From SIG636 sp045537905 (lineage in GTDB: Bacteria; Bacillota; Clostridia; Oscillospirales; CAG-382): a DNA stretch of 22,699 bases. Position numbers and translations under genes: made by a program. The DNA lies in NCBI GenBank assembly GCA_045537905.1, contig JAZSQJ010000072.1:1-22699 (forward strand), in the 5' to 3' direction. The notes beneath the pieces are model-generated. The model did no database searches. It worked only from the letters and a program-made list of their open reading frames with translations, and had not been told where the DNA came from. This document shows positions 15,065 through 21,011 of this stretch, one piece after another. How positions within the stretch are numbered: the stretch's first letter is position 1; every line of letters begins with the position of its first letter.

Positions 15065-15094
15065 AAAGGGTGTTGCCGGCAACACCCTTTCTTT
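15065..15094 (+). terminator. Perfect palindrome between ftsZ and the PH-domain gene
   Basis: AAAGGGTGTTGCC (15065-15077) is followed directly by its exact reverse complement up to 15090, then TTTCTTT-type sequence. It should act as an intrinsic terminator or attenuator after ftsZ. No promoter can be fitted between it and the GGAGG of the next gene at 15103, so that gene probably depends on read-through. Confidence 0.75.
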
Positions 15095-15115
15095 GCATAG
15101 ACGGAGGATAAGGTT

Positions 15116-15526
15116 ATGGCGAAAAACAATATGGAATATCTTTGGACTGACAGAAAGCGTATAATGGGTATGCCCCTTACCTTTACTAAATACAAGCTGA
15201 CCGCAGACAGACTGTTTATCGAAACAGGTTTTTTCAGCACCCATTACGAGGAGGTTGTGCTTTACCGTGTCAGAGACATAAGCCTTAGTCGCAACCTGTG
15301 GCAAAAGCTTTGCGGTGTAGGTACTATCACCGTACAAAGCTCTGATGCAACTCTTCCTACCCTTGTTGTTAAGAACGTAAAGCGTAGCTATGACGTTAAG
15401 GAGCTGCTTCACAGCAGTGTTGAGGCTATGAAGATAGCCCGCCGTGCAAGGGTAAACGAGGTTATTGGCGACGGCGACGAGGATGAGGACGGCGACGGCA
15501 TCCCTGATATCTACGACGAAGAATAA
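15116..15526 (+). CDS. Bacterial PH-domain (bPH2/DUF304-type) protein with acidic calcium-loop-like tail
   Basis: A 136-aa protein whose first ~110 residues fit the bacterial PH-like fold (YdbS/YdbT group): YKLTADRLFIETGFFSTHYE, then VVLYRVRDISLSRNLWQKL and TITVQSSD. No membrane segment is visible, so it is probably cytoplasmic or bound to a partner. The last ~20 residues are strongly acidic and contain DEDGDGIPDIYD, which resembles thrombospondin type-3 calcium-binding repeats. The exact role is unknown; its position suggests a link to division or the envelope, but that is inference. The start ATG 15116 has GGAGG at a normal distance. It follows ftsZ across a terminator-like palindrome. Confidence 0.78.
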   Translation: MAKNNMEYLWTDRKRIMGMPLTFTKYKLTADRLFIETGFFSTHYEEVVLYRVRDISLSRNLWQKLCGVGTITVQSSDATLPTLVVKNVKRSYDVKELLHSSVEAMKIARRARVNEVIGDGDEDEDGDGIPDIYDEE

Positions 15527-15533
15527 AAAAACA

Positions 15534-15567
15534 GGGGTTGTCTCAAATGAAAATTTGAGACAACCCC
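15534..15567 (+). terminator. Strong hairpin after the PH-domain gene, no T tract
   Basis: GGGGTTGTCTCAAAT (15534-15548) pairs perfectly with the sequence ending at 15567 around a GAAA tetraloop, giving a 15-bp stem. It follows the PH-gene stop by 7 nt but lacks a T tract: the repeat element begins at the very next base, 15568. Confidence 0.7.
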
Positions 15568-15824
15568 TCAGACCGCTGACAAAGGCACAGAGCACGAAAA
15601 AGAATAAAATATACTCATTCTAAAGGAAAAAATTCAGGGAAAATTTCCCTGAATTTTCTACATTTTATTTGTTTTTTCGTTCAAGACGAACCTCGGCTCA
15701 CAGTACTCCGGGGTCCCCACAAAATATATTTTTGTGGGGTGGTATTACAGTTATCGCCTCGGTTCGTCTTGCCTGCACTCTTTCTCAGCACTCTGCCAGC
15801 TTGATGACAAGGTTTGTCATCAAG
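15568..15824 (+). repeat. Structured dispersed repeat, copy 1 (~257 nt)
   Basis: First of three same-orientation copies. The first 58 nt, from TCAGACCGCTGAC to TTCTAAAG, are identical in all three copies. Then come hairpin A (AAAATTCAGGGAAA / TTTCCCTGAATTTT, 15629-15657), hairpin B (CAAGACGAACC 15682-15692 / GGTTCGTCTTG 15761-15771) with hairpin C nested inside it (CCCCACAAAA 15715-15724 / TTTTGTGGGG 15730-15739), a constant spacer, and hairpin D (CTTGATGACAA / TTGTCATCAAG, 15800-15824). It is followed by a T-tailed hairpin at 15829-15855. It lies between the 3' ends of the PH gene and nagB. No transposase or shared reading frame is present. Confidence 0.93.
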
Positions 15825-15828
15825 CCGG

Positions 15829-15855
15829 GGCGTGCGGAAGAACCGCACGCCTTTT
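15829..15855 (+). terminator. Plus-strand terminator directly after repeat copy 1
   Basis: GGCGTGCGG (15829-15837), loop AAGAA, CCGCACGCC (15843-15851), then TTTTGCTTATCT. The T-rich tail is on the plus strand, so it would end transcripts leaving the repeat. On the minus strand it may also stop nagB transcripts, but no T tract follows there. Confidence 0.75.
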
Positions 15856-15868
15856 GCTTATCTATTAA

Positions 15869-16597
15869 TTAGCCGTTGTATGCAGCCTTATCGCAAATAA
15901 GGATAACGTCCTTGTGTGCCTTAAGAACGGTACAAGGAACCTGAGTGGTAATTCTGTCATCGCTTACCATCTTCTTAACAACGTCGTGCTTGTTTGCACC
16001 GCTGGCAAGAACAAGAATCTTCTTAGCCTGCATAATAGTAGCAAGACCCATAGTGATAGCCTGGGTAGGAACGTCGTCCTTGGAAGCGAAGAAGCGGGCG
16101 TTTGCTTCGATAGTGTTGTCGGTAAGGTCGGTAAGGTGGGTGCCTGCATAAAGCTCCTCCTCAGGCTCGTTAAAGCCGATATGACCGTTCTGACCCAAGC
16201 CGAGAACCTGGATATCGATGCCGCCTGCTGCTGCTACTGCCTCGTCATACGCCTTGCCCTCTGCTGCGGGATCCTTTGCAAGACCGTTGGGAACGTGAGT
16301 TCTTCCCTTGTCTATATCAACGTGATCGAAAAGATTATAGTTCATAAAATATCTGTAGCTCTGGTCATGGGTGGGGGCAAGAGGATAATACTCATCCAGA
16401 TTGTAGCTGGTAACGTCCTTAAAGCTGATCTCGCCAGCCTTGTTCATCGCCTGAAGGCACTGGTACATACCAACAGGAGTGCTGCCTGTTGCAAGACCGA
16501 GGATAGAATCGGGCTTTGCCTTAAGCTGTTCAGCTATAACCTTAGCACCCTCTGCAGACATCTGCTCATAATTTTCGCAAACTATTACTTTAATCAT
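15869..16597 (-). CDS. nagB: Glucosamine-6-phosphate deaminase NagB
   Basis: A 242-aa cytoplasmic enzyme converting glucosamine 6-phosphate to fructose 6-phosphate and ammonia, the step that brings amino sugars into glycolysis. Visible motifs are the phosphate-binding GLATGSTPVGMY (34-45), NLDEYYPL with the catalytic Asp68, and GLGQNGHIGFNEP (133-145) with active-site His139. It is slightly shorter than E. coli NagB (266 aa) and lacks the C-terminal extension used there for allostery, like the Bacillus enzyme. The start at 16597 has GGAGG upstream. nagA is not adjacent; the next gene upstream on this strand is a sugar kinase. The region from the stop to the PH gene is filled by repeat copy 1. 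Confidence 0.96.
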   Translation of the reverse strand: MIKVIVCENYEQMSAEGAKVIAEQLKAKPDSILGLATGSTPVGMYQCLQAMNKAGEISFKDVTSYNLDEYYPLAPTHDQSYRYFMNYNLFDHVDIDKGRTHVPNGLAKDPAAEGKAYDEAVAAAGGIDIQVLGLGQNGHIGFNEPEEELYAGTHLTDLTDNTIEANARFFASKDDVPTQAITMGLATIMQAKKILVLASGANKHDVVKKMVSDDRITTQVPCTVLKAHKDVILICDKAAYNG

Positions 16598-16630
16598 TTT
16601 GAAAACCTCCGTATGTATTTATACACGCTT

Positions 16631-16659
16631 ATTTTATAACAAAGCTGGCTTTATGTCAA
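16631..16659 (-). promoter_or_regulatory. nagB promoter
   Basis: On the minus strand TTGACA (plus 16654-16659), 17-nt spacer, TAAAAT (plus 16631-16636). The spacer contains the inverted repeat AAAGC-CA-GCTTT, a possible regulator site. It gives nagB its own start of transcription downstream of the kinase gene. Confidence 0.72.
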
Positions 16660-16675
16660 GCTATTAGAGCTAATT

Positions 16676-17596
16676 TTATTCCGAAAAGTTTGGTATGGAA
16701 GGGATTGCACCGTATTTTTCCGTGCTTTTTGCGGCAAAAAAGCACGCCTCCCCGCCGATACGCAAAACCGCTTCCTCGCTTATGCTGTCGGGTGTATAAT
16801 TTTCCTTAAGCATTGCCGACAGGAAGGTACCGAGGAATATGTCGCCCGCCCCCGTGGTGTCCACGGTTTTTGCCTTGGTTGGCGGTAGAATACAACGCCT
16901 GTTACCCATAGCGCATACCGCACCCTCACCGCCTTTGGTAAGCAATACGAGGGGTATGCTTTCCAGTGCCTTTAACGCCCCCTCCTCAGTCTGCTCCCCT
17001 GTAAGCATCAACGCCTCCTCCAAGGACACCTTAAGTATATCCACCACAGGTAAAACCGAGACGCATTCCTTTACAAAGTCTGCCTCCCTCTCCCAAAGGG
17101 GGGCACGGTAGTTTGGGTCAAAGCTGATAAGGGCTCCTGCCGATTTTGCCCTGTCTATGGCAAACAGGCACGCCTCCTTTAATCCCCCGTGGGTCAAGGA
17201 CAAGCCGCCGAAATGGAAAAGCCTTGTGTTTTCCGGTATATCCGCAGGCAGCTCCTCTTTTAAGAGAGCTACGTCTGCCCCATGCTCACGGCAGAAAACA
17301 AAGTCCCTGTCGCCGTCCTTATCCAGCGTTACAAAGGCGTGAGTAGTAACACGCTTACCGTCGAAGACTACGCCACTTATATCTACGCCTGCGTTTTTTG
17401 CCGTATCCGCAATAAGACTGCCAAAGGCATCCTTGCCCAGCTTTCCGATAAAGGCTGTGCTGCAGCCGTATTTTGCGGCACAAACCGCCAGGTTAAGGGG
17501 TGCTCCGCCCACGTTTGCCCTGTATGCCCCGTCCTCGGTGGGGGTAAAATCTATAAGCGCCTCGCCAAAGGCCGTTATTTGATATCTTTTACACAT
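16676..17596 (-). CDS. PfkB-family carbohydrate kinase (fructokinase-like)
   Basis: A 306-aa ribokinase/PfkB-fold sugar kinase. The N-terminus GEALIDFTP, the substrate-side GGAPLNLA (30-37) and the C-terminal signature VDTTGAGDIF (245-254) with catalytic Asp252 are clear. GEALIDF and the overall length fit fructokinase/ScrK-type members, which phosphorylate fructose or related ketoses with ATP, but substrate cannot be fixed from sequence; 2-keto-3-deoxygluconate or another sugar is possible. The start at 17596 follows AGAGGTG at a normal distance. It is divergent from the HAD gene (67-nt gap) and co-directional with nagB, 79 nt upstream of it, consistent with sugar catabolism. Confidence 0.85.
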   Translation of the reverse strand: MCKRYQITAFGEALIDFTPTEDGAYRANVGGAPLNLAVCAAKYGCSTAFIGKLGKDAFGSLIADTAKNAGVDISGVVFDGKRVTTHAFVTLDKDGDRDFVFCREHGADVALLKEELPADIPENTRLFHFGGLSLTHGGLKEACLFAIDRAKSAGALISFDPNYRAPLWEREADFVKECVSVLPVVDILKVSLEEALMLTGEQTEEGALKALESIPLVLLTKGGEGAVCAMGNRRCILPPTKAKTVDTTGAGDIFLGTFLSAMLKENYTPDSISEEAVLRIGGEACFFAAKSTEKYGAIPSIPNFSE

Positions 17597-17621
17597 AATG
17601 CACCTCTATATTTTTTTGAGA

Positions 17622-17650
17622 TTGACGAATCTGCCCCTTTATGCTATTAT
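17622..17650 (+). promoter_or_regulatory. Promoter of the HAD hydrolase gene
   Basis: TTGACG (17622-17627), 17-nt spacer, TATTAT (17645-17650). The predicted start near 17657 leaves a leader of only about a dozen nt, almost entirely the ribosome binding site GAGGTG (17657-17662). Confidence 0.7.
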
Positions 17651-17669
17651 TTTTGTGAGGTGATTGATT

Positions 17670-18356
17670 TTGAAATTAAAGGGAATTGTTTTTGACCTTG
17701 ACCATACCCTGTTTGACAGATATGCTACTCTTACCGCCCTCTCCCCTGACTTTTGCAAGCACTTTGAGGCTTATTTAAGCAAGGATATGACCCCGGAAAA
17801 GGTGGCAGAGCTGCTTTGTGAGGGCGACAGGCGTTTTGTACACTACGGCTGGAAAAGGGTTTTTGAGTATCTTTGCAATAAGGGGATGTTTAATACCCCG
17901 CCTGAGTACGAGGAGTACCGCAGTACCCTGCTCAGGTTGTTTACAACCGTAGCCGTTCCCTTCCCTTTTACCTACAGTGTTCTCGACAAGGTAAGGGCAA
18001 GAGGACTTAAATGCGGTCTTATAACCAATGGCAACGCCGAGATACAGCAGAAAAAGCTGGAGCTGTTAAAGCTGACCGACAGCTTTGACGCCGTTGTCCT
18101 TTGCGGTGCCCTTGGGAAGCAGAAGCCTGATGCCGCACCCTTTAACGAGATGGCAAGACTGCTTGACTGTGATGCGAGCACGCTGGTTTACGTAGGGGAT
18201 AACCCCCTGTTTGACGTAGGCGGCGGCAGAAACGCAGGCTACGTTACCGTGGAGGTGCTTACCGCAAGCTGCAACATACCCGACGCACCCGTGGGTGACT
18301 ACCGCATACAGACCGTTGAAGAGCTGGATGCTCTTATTGATGCAATAACGGACTAA
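17670..18356 (+). CDS. HAD-family hydrolase (phosphatase)
   Basis: A 228-aa haloacid dehalogenase superfamily protein, probably a small-molecule phosphatase. All four motifs are present: FDLDHT with the nucleophile Asp9 and acid/base Asp11, LITNGN (Thr119), KQKPD (Lys152 region), and VGDNPLFDVGG (Asp177, Asp182). A helical cap lies between motifs I and II (about 20-95), making it subclass I, like YjjG/pyrophosphatase-type members. TTG 17670 is preferred as the start because GAGGTG lies 7 nt upstream; a second in-frame TTG at 17664 is only 1 nt from that site. It converges on the CBS gene with a 2-nt gap and no terminator between. Substrate is unknown. Confidence 0.88.
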   Translation: MKLKGIVFDLDHTLFDRYATLTALSPDFCKHFEAYLSKDMTPEKVAELLCEGDRRFVHYGWKRVFEYLCNKGMFNTPPEYEEYRSTLLRLFTTVAVPFPFTYSVLDKVRARGLKCGLITNGNAEIQQKKLELLKLTDSFDAVVLCGALGKQKPDAAPFNEMARLLDCDASTLVYVGDNPLFDVGGGRNAGYVTVEVLTASCNIPDAPVGDYRIQTVEELDALIDAITD

Positions 18357-18358
18357 GC

Positions 18359-18781
18359 CTATTCCTCGTCCTCTGCTTTGTCGGTCATATGGGATACTAT
18401 ACTGCGAATGATATCCCTACGGGTAACTATACCTATAAACACGCCTCTGTCATCGGTAACGCTTACGTAGTTTTGCTTCATGGCTTGCTCCAAAAGCTCA
18501 TCCATAGTTACGTTTATCTTTACGGCAGGACAAAAATCCTTACGCATAATGTCACGGATATAATGCTTTTCCTGCCCCTTGAGGGAGGCGTCCCCCTTAT
18601 CAATAATGTGCCACAGAAAATCCGTATCGCTTACCGAGCCTACGTATCTGCCCTCATCGTCAAGAACGGGTATGGCAGAGTAACCGTGGGTACGCATTTT
18701 GGTAAGCCCCTGTCTTATAGAATTGTTTTCGAATATATATGCTACGTCCTTTTTGGGTTTAAGTAACATTAAAACGTTCAT
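18359..18781 (-). CDS. CBS-domain protein, DarB/CbpB-like
   Basis: A 140-aa cytoplasmic protein of two CBS domains (about 10-60 and 75-130), with YSAIPVLDDEGRYVGSVSDTD in the first and FIGIVTRRDII closing the second. Length, the Y-x-AIPVLD strand and the G-I-x-TRRD ending resemble Bacillus DarB/CbpB, a c-di-AMP receptor that controls (p)ppGpp synthesis and pyruvate carboxylase. Adenine-nucleotide binding is likely; c-di-AMP specificity is inference. Start ATG 18781 follows GAGGAAAC. It lies tail-to-tail with the HAD gene. The 600 nt upstream are non-coding and repetitive. Confidence 0.8.
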   Translation of the reverse strand: MNVLMLLKPKKDVAYIFENNSIRQGLTKMRTHGYSAIPVLDDEGRYVGSVSDTDFLWHIIDKGDASLKGQEKHYIRDIMRKDFCPAVKINVTMDELLEQAMKQNYVSVTDDRGVFIGIVTRRDIIRSIVSHMTDKAEDEE

Positions 18782-18870
18782 CTGTTTCCTCTTTCGCTGT
18801 TAAATAGTTTTTCGGAAAATGTGTAGCCAGTATAGCGCATAATCATTAAATCAACTTGAATTTTAAGTAT

Positions 18871-19079
18871 GGGGCTGTAAAAAAAGGCTGGACCGCAAGA
18901 AAATTTTATATAGCACATATCGTAGTTAATCGTTGCGAAAGCCACGATTAACTATTTAATATTTTTTCTTGCTATAAACGAACTTCAGCTCGCAGTACTT
19001 AGTACAACTTCACTTCAGTTCGTTTATTCCAACCATTTTTTCCTATCCCCTACGAAGGGGCTGTAAACCTTCGTTTTTT
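18871..19079 (+). other. Structured non-coding stretch with GNRA hairpin and shared hairpin B
   Basis: This fills the first half of the 610-nt gene-free gap 18782-19392. In order: GGGGCTGTAA (18871); an outer pairing GCAAGAAAA (18895-18903) with TTTTCTTGC (18964-18972); within it AGTTAATCGT (18924-18933) / ACGATTAACT (18944-18953) capped by a T-C mismatch, two G-C pairs and a GAAA tetraloop; then ATAAACGAACT (18974-18984) / AGTTCGTTTAT (19017-19027), the counterpart of hairpin B of the dispersed repeat, with GTAC-TTA-GTAC nested in its loop. It ends in alternative hairpins before six T residues (19074-19079). The GNRA loop suggests it acts as plus-strand RNA. No promoter or reading frame was found. 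Confidence 0.65.
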
Positions 19080-19085
19080 ACAGCC
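19052..19085 (+). promoter_or_regulatory. Mutually exclusive hairpins (terminator/antiterminator-like)
   Basis: ACGAAGG (19052-19058) can pair with CCTTCGT (19068-19074), followed by TTTTT, a terminator form. Alternatively GGCTGTAAA (19059-19067) pairs with TTTACAGCC (19077-19085), which buries the T run. Both stems are perfect and cannot coexist. It directly precedes repeat copy 2. Confidence 0.55.
19057..19085 (+). repeat. 29-bp direct repeat, left flank of repeat copy 2
   Basis: The 29 bp beginning GGGGCTGTAAACC are identical to 19346-19374 and bracket repeat copy 2. The arms GGCTGTAAA/TTTACAGCC recur in the terminator-like hairpin at 22083-22116. Confidence 0.9.
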
Positions 19086-19343
19086 TCAGACCGCTGACAA
19101 AGGCACAGAGCACGAAAAAGAATAAAATATACTCATTCTAAAGTAGAAAATTTAGGGAAATTTTCCCTGGATTTTCTGCATTATATTTGTTTTTTCGTTC
19201 AAGACGAACCTCGGCTCGCAGTACTCCGGGGTCCCCGCAAAAATGTATTTTTGTGGGGTGGCATTACAGTTTTCGCCTCGGTTCGTCTTGTCTGCACTCT
19301 TTCTCAGCACTCTGCCAGCTTGATGACAAGGTTTGTCATCAAG
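19086..19343 (+). repeat. Structured dispersed repeat, copy 2 (258 nt)
   Basis: Second copy, the same architecture as 15568-15824 and within 1 nt of its length. Differences from copy 1 cluster in hairpin arms: hairpin A reads AAAATTTAGGG / CCCTGGATTTT, hairpin C CCCCGCAAAAA / TTTTTGTGGGG; these changes leave G-U pairs in a plus-strand transcript. Hairpin B (19200-19210 / 19280-19290) is unchanged. Hairpin D extends here to 15 bp (CCAGCTTGATGACAA / TTGTCATCAAGCTGG). It lies between the 5' end of the CBS gene and the 3' end of the AI-2E gene, and is followed directly by a T-tailed hairpin. Confidence 0.93.
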
Positions 19344-19345
19344 CT

Positions 19346-19384
19346 GGGGCTGTAAACCTTCGTTTTTTACAGCCTTTTCTTTTT
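19346..19384 (+). terminator. Plus-strand terminator directly after repeat copy 2
   Basis: GGCTGTAAA / TTTACAGCC (within the right-hand 29-bp repeat, 19346-19374), then TTTTCTTTTT. The T tail is on the plus strand, antisense to the AI-2E gene that ends at 19393. As after copy 1, it would end a transcript of the repeat. Confidence 0.75.
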
Positions 19385-19392
19385 GGGGCTTA

Positions 19393-20712
19393 TCAATACT
19401 CGTCGTCGCCCTCGTCCTCGTAAACGTCGCTGTGCTCCTTACGCTGCTTTCTTGCTTTTCTACGCTCTGTTTTAATACGCCTTTTTTCTGCACGCTGTTC
19501 ACGCTTTTTCTGGATTTTTTCCATAAGGACCCTTTGCTTTTCTTTTTCCTCGGTCTCCACAGGGCTTTCCACCTTGATGCCCTTTTCCTTAAGGCGTCTT
19601 ACCGCACCCTCCTTGATAAGGGTGTACACAACGGCGGTAAGGGGAATAAATGTAAGCAGTCCGAAGATACCCATAAGCTCACCGCCGACCAGCGCCGCAA
19701 ACAAAGTCCATATGGCGGGCAGACCGATAGAGCCACCAACCAGGTGAGGGTATATAAGCTGACCCTCTATCTGCTGTACAACCGTAAACACGCCCAGGAA
19801 TATAAGCGCCTTGAGGGGGCTTACCAAAAGTATAAGCAAGGCACCGATAGCACAGGAAAGCAATGCACCCACGTAAGGGATAAGAGCACAAACGCCCGTA
19901 AGGGTACATATTATACCAGCATAGGGCAGGTCAAACAGAAGCATGGCACCGAAAAGAAGGGTTGCCAGCACAAAGGCATCCAGACACTGGCTGGAGATAA
20001 AATTGTAAAAGGTTTTGTAGCTGAGGGTGCCTATATAGCAAAGCTTATCCGCAACGTTTTTAGGCGTGTAGGCATACACAAGCTGTCTTGCCTGAAGGTT
20101 AAGCTTCTTTTTGCCCGTTATCATATAGATTGAGAAAATTATACAGGAAATACCCGATATTGCCACGCTGACCGTGGAGCTGGCGGCGTTGATAACGGTG
20201 TTTACCATATTATCCGCATCAATAGAAAGGTGATCCTTTATAAATTCCAGAACCTTTTCTATATTGAAATTGTTTACCAGATCCTCTGCATAGTCGGTAT
20301 CCACGCCGACGTTCTTCAAAAACTTAACGATGTCTGGGTACCACTGCTTTGCCTTATCTGCTATTTCAACGGCGCTGTCAGCAAGCTGGGGAGCCATATA
20401 CCTTGCAAACAGGTAAATTACGCCGCCAAAGGAAGCAAAGGTGAGAATAAGACTGATATACGTATTAAAGGTGTATCTTACCTTCATACGGCATTTACGC
20501 TCTATAAAAGCAAACAGCTTTTCAAAGGCCTTCATCGGTACGTTTATGGCAAAAGCCAGACACCCGCCCACAAACAAGGGCAAAAGATAGCTAAGCAAGG
20601 CATAAACGCTGTCCAGCACCGTGCTGAAGTTCCACAACGCAACGAAAAGGCTTATGCTTACCACTGCCAGTATAAGATATTGCTTGAATGTTAGGTGTTT
20701 TTTATCTTCCAT
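19393..20712 (-). CDS. AI-2E family transporter (PerM-like membrane protein)
   Basis: A 439-aa integral membrane protein of the AI-2E/PerM family. N-terminal membrane segments (about 10-60 and 85-110) precede an extracytoplasmic or amphipathic region (about 110-190), then the C-terminal membrane block with the family-typical LTGVCALIPYVGALLSCAIG, QQIEGQLIYPHLVGGSIGLPAIWTLFAALVGGEL and GIFGLLTFIPLTAV. Members have been linked to quorum-signal export or Na+/H+ antiport; substrate here is unknown. Residues about 375-439 form a strikingly charged cytoplasmic tail: a Lys/Arg/Glu-rich probable helix (QKKREQRAEKRRIKTERR) then an acidic end (YEDEGDDEY). The promoter is at 20752-20780. No co-transcribed partner is visible. 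Confidence 0.9.
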   Translation of the reverse strand: MEDKKHLTFKQYLILAVVSISLFVALWNFSTVLDSVYALLSYLLPLFVGGCLAFAINVPMKAFEKLFAFIERKCRMKVRYTFNTYISLILTFASFGGVIYLFARYMAPQLADSAVEIADKAKQWYPDIVKFLKNVGVDTDYAEDLVNNFNIEKVLEFIKDHLSIDADNMVNTVINAASSTVSVAISGISCIIFSIYMITGKKKLNLQARQLVYAYTPKNVADKLCYIGTLSYKTFYNFISSQCLDAFVLATLLFGAMLLFDLPYAGIICTLTGVCALIPYVGALLSCAIGALLILLVSPLKALIFLGVFTVVQQIEGQLIYPHLVGGSIGLPAIWTLFAALVGGELMGIFGLLTFIPLTAVVYTLIKEGAVRRLKEKGIKVESPVETEEKEKQRVLMEKIQKKREQRAEKRRIKTERRKARKQRKEHSDVYEDEGDDEY

Positions 20713-20751
20713 AACCGTACCTGCTTTATATGTATATTTCCTTTAATATTC

Positions 20752-20780
20752 ATTATAGCACTATTTTTCATAAATGGCAA
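20752..20780 (-). promoter_or_regulatory. Promoter of the AI-2E family gene
   Basis: On the minus strand TTGCCA (plus 20775-20780), 17-nt spacer, TATAAT (plus 20752-20757), with an extended -10 TGC. It is divergent from the ribU promoter, whose -35 box begins 29 bp away. Confidence 0.8.
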
Positions 20781-20808
20781 CTTATTTTGTATTTTTTGCA
20801 AACTATTA

Positions 20809-20837
20809 TTGACAACAGTTCTTTTGGCTGATATAAT
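20809..20837 (+). promoter_or_regulatory. Promoter of ribU
   Basis: TTGACA (20809-20814), 17-nt spacer, TATAAT (20832-20837) with an extended -10 TGA. It is a perfect consensus, so control is expected to come from the riboswitch in the leader rather than from initiation. Confidence 0.92.
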
Positions 20838-20850
20838 GCTTGCATAAAGT

Positions 20851-20971
20851 TCTTCGGGGCAGGGTGAAATTCCCTACTGGCGGTACAGTCCGCAACCACC
20901 TTTGGCGTGTGCCTTGGGTGCTGACTCGGTGCAAGTCCGAGACCAACGGTTACAGTCCGGATGGGAGAAGA
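20851..20971 (+). ncRNA. FMN riboswitch (RFN element)
   Basis: Conserved FMN aptamer: P1 formed by TCTTC (20851-20855) and GAAGA (20967-20971), with the hallmark segments GGGGCAGGGTGAAATTCCC, GGCGGTACAGTCCGC, CGGTGCAAGTCCGAGACC, and the 3' ACAGTCCGGATGGGAGAAG. The expression platform follows: GCTTGCC-CTTT-GGCAAGC, then a terminator at 21012-21050. FMN binding is expected to favour the terminator and reduce ribU expression. Confidence 0.97.
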
Positions 20972-21011
20972 CGGGATATCGCTTGCCCTTTGGCAAGCCG
21001 TTACGTATTTG

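Noticed and set aside
13970..15595. A 541-codon open frame on the minus strand opposite ftsZ and the PH-domain gene
   Set aside because: It lies fully antisense to two clear genes, shows no family motif, is rich in Cys/Tyr/Leu as shadows of GC-biased codons are, and has no ribosome binding site or promoter.
15669..15872. Open frames inside the dispersed repeat (starting MFFRSRRTSA in copies 1 and 2)
   Set aside because: The copies diverge by a frameshift in hairpin C (one extra base in copy 2), and copy 3 loses that stretch, so reading frame is not conserved; the substitutions fit hairpin pairing instead.
15568..19374. The repeats as an insertion sequence or CRISPR array
   Set aside because: No transposase gene, no consistent terminal inverted repeats across copies and no regularly spaced short repeats with unique spacers. 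A non-autonomous element remains possible and is listed as a finding.
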